This document shows positions 15,601 to 23,586 of a DNA stretch of 64,000 nucleotides, in pieces (position 1 is the stretch's first letter; every line of letters begins with the position of its first letter). The position numbers and the translations under genes were made by a program. Source of the DNA: Nitrosococcus halophilus Nc 4 (GTDB taxonomy: Bacteria; Pseudomonadota; Gammaproteobacteria; Nitrosococcales; Nitrosococcaceae); contig NC_013960.1 in NCBI RefSeq assembly GCF_000024725.1, forward strand, positions 1,903,501 to 1,967,500, given 5' to 3'. The notes under the pieces were generated by a model. It was not told the origin of the DNA. It searched no databases and worked only from the letters and a program-made list of their open reading frames with translations.

Positions 15601-15620
15601 GTATTACTTTATGGTAATAC
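15601..15620. promoter_or_regulatory. Candidate operator of the second vapBC pair
   Basis: GTATTAC (15601-15607), six-base spacer, GTAATAC (15614-15620): a perfect inverted repeat 8 bases upstream of the antitoxin start on the minus strand, placed where an AbrB-type antitoxin would bind. Confidence 0.55.
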
Positions 15621-15812
15621 CGACTGTTGAAAGAGTCTAGCAACAAACCGTTCTCGATTTGCGGTGAAGCAACGCCTGCTAATGGTTTTATGAGTGGGAT
15701 GGAAAATTGTCATTTTAATTGGTAATGGTCGGGGTATCCTGGATACCGTAATAGGCAATTCCCCCATCTCATCGGCTATCCTTACAGCTTTATCCGAGGG
15801 ACCTAACCTGCA

Positions 15813-17150
15813 ATGCTCGGATGGGGGGTAGTCATCGCTATGGGAAAATTTTCAAAGCGCCTTTTGGGGCTGTTAATCTTGATTTTGTTTCTGTCACCCG
15901 TGGCAGCGCTTTTTTGGGTGGTTGAGGACCAGCCTGCCAGCCGTCAGGTGTCGCCGCTCAGGGTAGCGGATGCGCACCAAGTGCACGCTCTAGCCCACCA
16001 GTTCAGTCATGCCTTATCAGCGGAGAGGGCTACGACTATCACAGCGAAGGAACACGAGTTGAATAGCCTCATGGCGTGGTTAGCACGGGGTATTCCCCGT
16101 TTATCCGGGCAGGTCAACATCACCTCTGCCGGGCTCAATGCTGTTTTGACCCTATCGCTGCCCTCTAATCTCTTGGGCGACTATGTGAATCTGCGTGGCG
16201 GGCTGAAACCCTCGATAACAGGACTGCAATTTACCCGGGTTGCTCTAGGTCAGTTGGAACTCAACGGCGATATCACCTTATTCCTTCTTCGCTCCATGCT
16301 CAATATAGTCCTGGGTAATGGGCACGGCGCTACTTTGTTGGAGGCAGTGCGAGCGGTGATATTTAGAGGGGAAGAGATGACCCTGTATCTTCGCTCGACG
16401 CCGGAGGTAAAGGCCCAGTTGGCCCAACTTGCCGGCAGGCTAGAAAAGATCCGGGATAAAGTGGCGTTGCTTGGTGATCCGGATATTATCCGGATTTATT
16501 ACACTCAATTGGTTGAAATCCAACGAAGGCATCCGGTTCAAAAGCCGGTTTCATTGGCCCACTATATAGGAGCGTTGTTTCAACTTGCCCGTGAACGTTC
16601 TCGGGTTGGAGAAGCCGCAGCAGAGAACCAAGCCGCAATCTTGGCGCTTGCCATCTACTTTGGCGATGCCCGCTTGGAGCGGCTAACCGGTCCGGTGCGA
16701 ACCGGAGTGCTCCGTACTTATCTCCCCCAAAGGGGGCGGGTGCACTTGGCTAACCGTCGCGATTTAATGTTGCATTTTATTCTCTCGGCTGCCCTTAAGA
16801 TCGCTGCCGATAAGGGGATGGCGATGGCCATTGGAGAGTTCAAAGAGCTGCTGGATGCTGCCTCAGGGGGGAGCGGTTATAGCTTTGTGGATTTGGCTGC
16901 CGATCGTGCCGGGATTCGCTTTGCCGAACAGGCCACTGATCCTTCGGGAGGGGCCGAGTGGTTGCAGAAACAGTTAGCGGGAAACACGGATGAAGCGGTT
17001 TTTTTTCCGAAAATAGCTGGATTGCCTGAAGGATTGACTAAACAGCAATTTACGGAGCAGTTCCCTACTGTGGAAAGTCCCGCCTACCAAGCGATGGTTG
17101 AAGAGATCGATCGTCGCATTGGGCGCTTGCCTGCCTATGCCAGCGGATAG
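15813..17150 (+). CDS. Conserved hypothetical protein with N-terminal membrane anchor
   Basis: A 445-residue protein I do not recognise. It has one hydrophobic segment near the N-terminus (LLGLLILILFLSPVAALFWV), then a soluble, Leu- and Ala-rich body, so it is probably anchored in the inner membrane facing the periplasm. The ATG at 15840 (MGKFSKRL) follows GGGGGT and is a more likely start than 15813, giving 436 residues. Its stop is two bases before the longest mutS frame, so co-transcription with mutS is possible. Codon use matches the housekeeping neighbours and it looks intact. Confidence 0.7.
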   Translation: MLGWGVVIAMGKFSKRLLGLLILILFLSPVAALFWVVEDQPASRQVSPLRVADAHQVHALAHQFSHALSAERATTITAKEHELNSLMAWLARGIPRLSGQVNITSAGLNAVLTLSLPSNLLGDYVNLRGGLKPSITGLQFTRVALGQLELNGDITLFLLRSMLNIVLGNGHGATLLEAVRAVIFRGEEMTLYLRSTPEVKAQLAQLAGRLEKIRDKVALLGDPDIIRIYYTQLVEIQRRHPVQKPVSLAHYIGALFQLARERSRVGEAAAENQAAILALAIYFGDARLERLTGPVRTGVLRTYLPQRGRVHLANRRDLMLHFILSAALKIAADKGMAMAIGEFKELLDAASGGSGYSFVDLAADRAGIRFAEQATDPSGGAEWLQKQLAGNTDEAVFFPKIAGLPEGLTKQQFTEQFPTVESPAYQAMVEEIDRRIGRLPAYASG

Positions 17151-17152
17151 AG

Positions 17153-19897
17153 ATGGAAAAATGCTTATTATCGAGCGATTGGACCCTTTTAGGGGTCTAT
17201 GTCAGACTAAAAGTGTTAACTTTCTTTACGGTGAAAGCGGTGGAGCAAGGCAAAGGCAGGAGAAATACTCAAGCGGTGCAGCAACCCCCTGAAACCGACA
17301 TGATGGCCCAGTATCGTGGGATCAAAGCGCAATATCAGGACGCATTGCTGTTCTTTCGCTTTGGTGATTTCTACGAGATGTTTTATGAGGATGCGGCGCT
17401 GGCTTCGCGGGAATTGGATATCGTCCTGACTTCGCGGCCCCAAGCAAAAAATAGCGAGCGGGTACCCATGTGTGGGGTGCCTTACCACCGTTTGGAAACC
17501 TATGTGGCCCGCCTGATCGGAAAGGGCCATAAAGTCGCTATCTGTGAGCAGCTAGAGGGAGCCAGCAAAGGCAGGGGGTTGATCCAGCGGGAAGTGATCC
17601 GGGTGGTGACGCCGGGCACCTTCTTTGAGGCCGAGCGTCAAGAGGGGGCCTTGGCGGCGCTGTGCTTTGAAGGGGAGCAGATAGGGATGGCGTTGCTGCA
17701 ACTCGCCACGGGTGAGTTTCTCTTATTGGAGGCCAGCCGGGAAGAGTTGCCGGGGGTATTGAGCCGGTTTCGGCCCCAGGAAATTCTTCTCCAAGAGGGG
17801 CAGAGGCTAGAAGCATTGCCCCACTATCAGCCCTTTATTGCCGAGCAACCCGCCGAGGCCTTTATTCCAGAACAGGCATTGACTCTTTTAGCTGACCATT
17901 TTGGCCGTGAGGCCATTGCTTCTCTAGTGCCTACTGCACGGCAGGGGCTGGTGGCCGCGGGGGTGTTGCTGGGTTACGTAAAAGAAACTCAAATGGGTTT
18001 CTTGCCCCATCTGCAAGTCCCCAAACAGGAGAGCCGGGATCAGTTTGTCTTTTTGGATGCTCAAACCCAAAGAAACTTGGAGTTGGTGGAAAACATTTAC
18101 CAAGGCACGGAGGAAGGCACCCTGTTGGCTGTTCTGGATCGCGCCCGCACCAGCATGGGACGGCGGCGTCTCAAACGGTGGCTGCTCCACCCCTTGCGGG
18201 CAGTCACTCCAATTCAGGAGCGCCAAGATGCGGTGGCTGAGCTGGTGTTAAAACATTCCCTGCGAACTAGGCTGCAAGAGGCCTTAGCCCAAGTCCTGGA
18301 TTTGGAACGGCTGACTTCACGGATCACCTCGGCAGTGGCCAATCCCCGGGATCTGGTGGCCCTGAGAACTTCATTGGCACCGTTGCCTCTCATCCATGAC
18401 CTGCTAAGTGCTACTCCCATCCCGTTGCTTCACGGTCTGGGTAGCCAGCTGGATGTTTTGGAGGATCTTCACGCTGAGATCCAGCGGGTCCTGGTGGACG
18501 AGCCCAGGGTAACAGTGAAAGAGGGCGGACTGATTCGCCCTGGAGTGTGTGCCGAGTTGGATGAGCTCCATGCGGTGGGGCAGGAGGGAACGGGCTGGCT
18601 GGCCAATTATGAGCAACAGGAGCGAGATCGCACCCAGATCGGGAACCTTAAAGTGGGGTTCAACAAAGTCTTTGGTTACTATATTGAAATCACCAAGTCC
18701 AATCTGGGCGCGGTTCCTTTGGACTATCAGCGCCGCCAGACCTTGGCCAATGCAGAGCGCTTTATTACCGATCCGCTCAAGGCATTTGAGCAGCAAACCT
18801 TACTGGCCCTGGAGCGGGCCAAAGAATTGGAATATCAGCGCTTTGTGGAACTGCGGGATCAGGTGGCCACCCAGGCTGCCCGCTTACGTCAAACCGCTGA
18901 AGTTTTAGGCACCTTGGACGGATTGGCCTCCTTAGGGGAGGTGGCCGCCAGCCAAGGCTGGGTGAAACCAGAAGTGAGCGAAGGCCATCACCTGACGATT
19001 ACGGAGGGCCGTCATCCGGTGGTGGAGTCCTTGAGAGGAGAATTTGTGCCCAATGATCTCCATTTGGGCCAAGACCCTTCTTTTCTCATTTTGACCGGCC
19101 CCAATGCGGCGGGTAAGAGCACCTATGCCCGCCAGGCGGCTATTTTGGTGTTGTTAGCCCAAATAGGGAGTTTTGTCCCAGCGGAAACTGCCCATATTGG
19201 CGTGGTGGACCGTATCTTCACCCGCGTTGGGGCAGCGGACTTCCTGGCCCGGGGGCTGTCTACCTTTATGATGGAAATGATGGAAACCGCCAATATTCTC
19301 CGCTATGCCACCTCTAAAAGCCTGGTGATCCTGGATGAAGTGGGGCGGGGTACCGGCACCTCCGATGGGCAAGCCATTGCCCAGGCGGTGGCGGAAATGT
19401 TGGCCCAGGAAATCAAAGCCAGAACCTTATTTACCACCCATTATCATCAATTGGCGGCGTTGGCGGATCGCATTCCCAGCATGGCCAATGCCCGCCTGGC
19501 AGTCCGGGAAGAGCAAGAGGAAGTTTCTTTTCTCTATAAAGTGGTTCCTGGCGCGGCCCCTAAGAGTTATGGCATTTATGTGGCCAAGTTGGCAGGCTTG
19601 CCCCCTGCTGTGGTTCAGCGGGCCAGTGAACTATTGGCCCAACTGGAGCAGGAAGAAAGCGTTTCTCCCGTTGGCAACGCCAGGGCGGAGGTTAGGGAAG
19701 TTCCCCCTCCTTCCGGCTGGCTTAGACGGGAGGCTTTAGTGGCTCGCTTGTTGGAGCTGGATCCTCTGCGCACGACCCCTTTGGAGGCCTTGGAACTGTT
19801 GGCGGAGCTCAGGCATTTAGCCCAGTCCTCTTCCCGCTCAGAAGGCTGGGAGGCTGCCCCGGTCATGCCCTTTTCCAAGCAGTCCGGTAAAGGATGA
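17153..19897 (+). CDS. mutS: DNA mismatch repair protein MutS
   Basis: Mismatch-recognition ATPase. FRFGDFYEMF holds the Phe-X-Glu pair that contacts the mismatch; GPNAAGKST is the Walker A motif, LVILDEVGRGTGTSDG the Walker B region, and TLFTTHYHQL the following conserved His. The frame from ATG 17153 gives 914 residues, but the first 26 do not look like MutS; GTG at 17231 or 17240 gives 888 or 885 residues and is more likely. The last codon overlaps the mutL start (ATGA), so the two are translationally coupled. Confidence 0.97.
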   Translation: MEKCLLSSDWTLLGVYVRLKVLTFFTVKAVEQGKGRRNTQAVQQPPETDMMAQYRGIKAQYQDALLFFRFGDFYEMFYEDAALASRELDIVLTSRPQAKNSERVPMCGVPYHRLETYVARLIGKGHKVAICEQLEGASKGRGLIQREVIRVVTPGTFFEAERQEGALAALCFEGEQIGMALLQLATGEFLLLEASREELPGVLSRFRPQEILLQEGQRLEALPHYQPFIAEQPAEAFIPEQALTLLADHFGREAIASLVPTARQGLVAAGVLLGYVKETQMGFLPHLQVPKQESRDQFVFLDAQTQRNLELVENIYQGTEEGTLLAVLDRARTSMGRRRLKRWLLHPLRAVTPIQERQDAVAELVLKHSLRTRLQEALAQVLDLERLTSRITSAVANPRDLVALRTSLAPLPLIHDLLSATPIPLLHGLGSQLDVLEDLHAEIQRVLVDEPRVTVKEGGLIRPGVCAELDELHAVGQEGTGWLANYEQQERDRTQIGNLKVGFNKVFGYYIEITKSNLGAVPLDYQRRQTLANAERFITDPLKAFEQQTLLALERAKELEYQRFVELRDQVATQAARLRQTAEVLGTLDGLASLGEVAASQGWVKPEVSEGHHLTITEGRHPVVESLRGEFVPNDLHLGQDPSFLILTGPNAAGKSTYARQAAILVLLAQIGSFVPAETAHIGVVDRIFTRVGAADFLARGLSTFMMEMMETANILRYATSKSLVILDEVGRGTGTSDGQAIAQAVAEMLAQEIKARTLFTTHYHQLAALADRIPSMANARLAVREEQEEVSFLYKVVPGAAPKSYGIYVAKLAGLPPAVVQRASELLAQLEQEESVSPVGNARAEVREVPPPSGWLRREALVARLLELDPLRTTPLEALELLAELRHLAQSSSRSEGWEAAPVMPFSKQSGKG

Positions 19898-21477
19898 CCA
19901 TCCGTATTCTTTCGCCCCAGGTCCAGCAGTGTATCGCCGCAGGCGAGGTGGTGGCGCGTCCCGCCAGTGTGTTGAAAGAACTCATGGAAAATGCCCTGGA
20001 TGGGGGGGCTGAAACGGTGCGGGTTAAGGTGCAGGAGGGGGGGCGGCGTCTCATTCAAGTAATTGATGATGGTTCAGGCCTGGCAGCCACTGAGGTACCC
20101 CTGGCTTTTGAACGTTTTGCCACCAGTAAAATCGTTCAAATGGAAGATTTGGCGGCGGTGCGCTCCTTTGGCTTTCGCGGTGAAGCCCTGGGGAGTATTG
20201 CCTCGGTGTCCCGGCTGCGTCTTCTGAGCCGGGAAAAGGGAACGTTATTGGGCACCGAGGCGCGTTTGGAAGGGGGGCGGATGCTCTCTTTGCAGGAGAT
20301 GGGGGCGTCGGTGGGAACCCGAGTAGAGGTCTGGGACCTGTTTTATAATACTCCTGCCCGGCAAAAATTCCTCCGTAGCCTGCGGACCGAATACGGCCAT
20401 ATCCTCAACACCTTTACCCGTTTTGCTTTGGCTTTTCCCGAGAAGCACTTTACGCTCACGATGGATGGCCGAGAACTGCACGTTCTTCCTCCGGCTACCC
20501 GGGTAGACCGGATCACGGCGCTATTGGGCCAACAGGCTGCTGCCCACCTAGAGGAATTCCACGCCACAGGTTCCTGGGGGCGGTTAGGGGGCTTTGTGAT
20601 CCCTACTGAGGCACGGGGGCGAAGCCCCCTTTATCTCTTTGTTAACCGCCGCCCGGTGCGTAATGTGGCCCTTTATCGTGCTATTCGGGATGGACTTCAG
20701 GAAGCGGGAAGCACCGTACTCTTGTTTCTTGACATTCATCCTTCCCAAGTGGATGTCAACGTGCATCCGGCCAAAGCTGAGGTGCGCTTCCGTGACGAGC
20801 AAGCCCTTTATGAACAGGTTCGATCCGCCCTCAAGCAACGAACCTTACCGTGGCAGACGCAAAATGAAAGGGTGGCGGAAGAAGAATCAACCTATGGGGC
20901 AACCCAGGGTTTTCGTCTCTTGGGGCAGGTGGAGAATACTTTTCTGGTCACCCTGTCCGAGGGCCAGATCTACCTTTTGGATCAGCATGCGGCCGAAGAG
21001 CGGGTCCTTTATGAACGGCTGCAACAGGGAAAAGTTCAACCCCGTGAACTGGTTGCCCCCCAGGTGGTCACCCTTTCCCCGGAAGAACGGGCTTTTGTGG
21101 AGACCCATAGGGAGGCCCTTGAGTCCTGCGGATTTGTGGTCGAGCCTCTGGGTCCCCAAGCCCTGGCCTTGCGGGCTATTCCTGATTTTCTCTCCCCACC
21201 GCAATCAGGGCTTATTTTCTCCCGCCTGTTACCCCGGGTGCGCAGCCAGAGGGAAGATTTCCAGCAGGCCTTATCCTGCCTGGGGGCCATCAAGGCCGGC
21301 GAATCTCTTGCTCCTGAAGCCCAGGAGCGGTTGCTGAATGCCTGGGTCCAGACCGATCATCCCCATGCCTGTGCCCATAATCGGCCCGTGTATTTTCGTC
21401 TTTCCTTGGATGAGGTTCGGCGCAAAGTGGGCAGGACGGGCTTGAGCTGCGAGTTCGACACCCCCTCCGGAAAATAA
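19894..21477 (+). CDS. mutL: DNA mismatch repair protein MutL (endonuclease type)
   Basis: A 527-residue MutL. The N-terminal GHKL ATPase is intact: ELMENALDGGA (motif I), DDGSGL and RFATSKI, then GFRGEALGSIASV. The C-terminal domain holds DQHAAEERVLYE, which fits DQHA(X)2E(X)4E, the metal site of nicking MutL proteins, with GAIKAGESL and a CAHNRPV segment further on. E. coli MutL lacks this site and relies on MutH. So this organism probably nicks with MutL itself and does not use Dam-directed repair. The start overlaps the mutS stop. Confidence 0.96.
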   Translation: MTIRILSPQVQQCIAAGEVVARPASVLKELMENALDGGAETVRVKVQEGGRRLIQVIDDGSGLAATEVPLAFERFATSKIVQMEDLAAVRSFGFRGEALGSIASVSRLRLLSREKGTLLGTEARLEGGRMLSLQEMGASVGTRVEVWDLFYNTPARQKFLRSLRTEYGHILNTFTRFALAFPEKHFTLTMDGRELHVLPPATRVDRITALLGQQAAAHLEEFHATGSWGRLGGFVIPTEARGRSPLYLFVNRRPVRNVALYRAIRDGLQEAGSTVLLFLDIHPSQVDVNVHPAKAEVRFRDEQALYEQVRSALKQRTLPWQTQNERVAEEESTYGATQGFRLLGQVENTFLVTLSEGQIYLLDQHAAEERVLYERLQQGKVQPRELVAPQVVTLSPEERAFVETHREALESCGFVVEPLGPQALALRAIPDFLSPPQSGLIFSRLLPRVRSQREDFQQALSCLGAIKAGESLAPEAQERLLNAWVQTDHPHACAHNRPVYFRLSLDEVRRKVGRTGLSCEFDTPSGK

Positions 21478-21540
21478 TTATTCTCCATTTTTTTCCCTGT
21501 AACGAAGCCCTTGTTCCTTCCAGGGATTAGGTCCCGTAAC

Positions 21541-22398
21541 TTAACCTGACCGCTTGAGTCGGTAAAGAGCGGAGATGTCCTCTTCGCCAAAGCCCTTTTC
21601 CAGCAATCGTTGATAATCGGTCAGGGCCATTTCGGTAAGAGGCAGGGGGAGACCGAGTTGCCCTGCCATGGCTTTTCCGAGGTGAAGATCTTTATGGTGT
21701 AGTGCGACTTTAAAGCCAGGATTGAACTTGCCTTGAAGCATGGTTCCACCCCGTTTTTCCAGAAACCAGTTGCCGGCCGCGCCACTGGAGATCGCGTCGA
21801 TGACTTTTGCCATGTCCAGGCCCTGGGCTTCACCGAAAGCCAAGGCCTCGGTGACAGCCTCATTGATTCCTGCCGCCATGATCTGATTGACTGCTTTAGT
21901 GGCCTGCCCGGTACCGACCTCACCCATGTGCACAATGCGACTGGCCATGGTGTTAAGCACCGGCCGGATTCTGGCTAACGTGGCCCCCTGACCTCCCACC
22001 ATCATCGCCAGGGTGCCGTTACGGGCCCCTTCCACGCCGCCTGAAACTGGAGAATCCAGAAAATCAGCGCCTTTATCCCGGACAATAGCCGCCGCGCGAC
22101 GGGCGGTTTCCCGGCTCACAGTGGAAAAATCTACCACTATTTTCCCAGAGGCAAGACCGGGAGCAAGGGCTTCAACCACGGTGAGTACATCTTTGTCGGC
22201 GGAGACACAAGTGAATATTGCCTCCACTGCTGCGGCTAATTCCGCCGGTTCTCGTGCGCAGGTGATTTGTAATTCCTGGGCTAAGGTTTCCGCCGTTGCC
22301 TGGGTTCTATTCCAGACGGCATCAAGAAAACCAGCTTTTGCCACATTTTTTGCCATGGGCTTTCCCATGGCACCTAAACCGATAAAACCTACCTGCAT
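21541..22398 (-). CDS. NAD(P)-dependent beta-hydroxyacid dehydrogenase
   Basis: A 285-residue member of the 3-hydroxyisobutyrate dehydrogenase / glyoxylate reductase family. It has the Rossmann motif GFIGLGAMGKPMAKN, the substrate motif DSPVSGGVEGA and the catalytic Lys in GQATKAVNQ. Likely an oxidoreductase for small hydroxyacids or succinic semialdehyde; the substrate is not decidable here. Complete, convergent with mutL. Confidence 0.92.
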   Translation of the reverse strand: MQVGFIGLGAMGKPMAKNVAKAGFLDAVWNRTQATAETLAQELQITCAREPAELAAAVEAIFTCVSADKDVLTVVEALAPGLASGKIVVDFSTVSRETARRAAAIVRDKGADFLDSPVSGGVEGARNGTLAMMVGGQGATLARIRPVLNTMASRIVHMGEVGTGQATKAVNQIMAAGINEAVTEALAFGEAQGLDMAKVIDAISSGAAGNWFLEKRGGTMLQGKFNPGFKVALHHKDLHLGKAMAGQLGLPLPLTEMALTDYQRLLEKGFGEEDISALYRLKRSG

Positions 22399-22421
22399 GG
22401 TTCCAATCTCCCCCTAGAATT

Positions 22422-23468
22422 CTAAATTCCTGGTCGGCGATCCCTATTCTCGAACCTTCTTTTCAAGTTATTCCTTACTGCGGACGGCCAGATACTGCGG
22501 ATAAACTCAATTTGCTGTTCAGTAAAAGGCCGATATTTTCTGAAGGGGTTTTCGTCGGTAATCCGCGGCAGATTTCTGAAACCAAGCTTAAGTCTCATGC
22601 GATACCAGTCTAGGGTATGGATGAAACCGTCTTCATCTATTCCAAGGGCACTCCCACTTTCCGACCAGTCCCCTGAATTGGCGATCATTAATCGGCGCCC
22701 GGTTGTTTCATCTCTAAAATGCTCCAAATAGAGCTTGTGAATGTGACCGTTAATTTCACCACTGTAATCTGAGTTTTTAACCGCTTCTTTGACAATGTCT
22801 TGGTAACGGCTAATAAATCCTAATTGCTTTTTTAGCAGTAGGTTGGCCCCCCTGTTGGCGGCATGTTTGAATGCATCGACTACAGAAAAATGCTGACCGA
22901 GTAGGCCATGGGATAACTGGGTGGCGGATTGATGGAGTGAAAGTCCCAGTTCCCGGGCTTCTATAACAATTTTATGGCCAATATGATACTTGGGGCGCTC
23001 TTTGAGATATTTTAATAAATGGGCGTCATGTTGGTCCCCATGACGGATGCGGACCTGGGGATACTCCCGCAGGTCGAGGAGATGTTCATGTTTAAAAATG
23101 ATGCCAGGATCGCTTTCCCCGAAGGTAACAGGTTGTTGAAACAGTCCATTGATCTTCCGGAAGCGGTGATCATGGTTTCCGGGAATCTGGATTTCTCCTT
23201 TTCCTTCAAAGCGCCTTGCCGTTTGGATATCCAGTACCCGCTTTTCCCATTCCGAAATGGGTTTATAAGGAAGATCTTCGATATACCAGCCATCAATAAT
23301 GTCACCATTTTTTATCAACAGGCTGTAATCGACCCAACTCAAAAATTCATAAAGTAACCTGGCTAAATTTTGTCTCTTAAAGAAGTGGGTATCAGAAATA
23401 ATGATAATAGGGAAGTAACCCGCACGCAGTTTTTCTAAGGTTTGAGAATATTTTGTTACCCGTGCCAC
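22422..23468 (-). CDS. Calcineurin-like metallophosphoesterase
   Basis: A 348-residue protein with all five metal motifs of the superfamily: SDTHFF, NGDIIDGWY, PGNHDHR, HGDQHDAH and NGHIHK. The placement of the motifs resembles LpxH-type (UDP-2,3-diacylglucosamine hydrolase) proteins, but it is longer, with a basic C-terminal tail. The substrate is unknown. It lies 23 bases upstream of the dehydrogenase start on the same strand. Confidence 0.87.
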   Translation of the reverse strand: MARVTKYSQTLEKLRAGYFPIIIISDTHFFKRQNLARLLYEFLSWVDYSLLIKNGDIIDGWYIEDLPYKPISEWEKRVLDIQTARRFEGKGEIQIPGNHDHRFRKINGLFQQPVTFGESDPGIIFKHEHLLDLREYPQVRIRHGDQHDAHLLKYLKERPKYHIGHKIVIEARELGLSLHQSATQLSHGLLGQHFSVVDAFKHAANRGANLLLKKQLGFISRYQDIVKEAVKNSDYSGEINGHIHKLYLEHFRDETTGRRLMIANSGDWSESGSALGIDEDGFIHTLDWYRMRLKLGFRNLPRITDENPFRKYRPFTEQQIEFIRSIWPSAVRNNLKRRFENRDRRPGI

Positions 23469-23559
23469 TATTGGTTTAATCTCTTGTTTGAGGCTTCGGC
23501 GTGGTCATATATCCCACTTCTTTTGCTGGCAGGGGCAATCATCGTCACCTTGACAGGCG

Positions 23560-23584
23560 AGGGTAGCGCATATGACGCTACCCT
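23560..23584. terminator. Hairpin after the PreP-like gene
   Basis: AGGGTAGCG and CGCTACCCT form a perfect 9-bp stem with a 7-base loop, two bases beyond the peptidase stop codon. There is no T-run, so it may act as an RNA 3'-end stabiliser rather than a full terminator. Confidence 0.5.
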
Positions 23585-23586
23585 AA

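Noticed and set aside
17216..20058. Several antisense frames over mutS and mutL
   Set aside because: They are shadows of a GC-rich coding strand without start signals.
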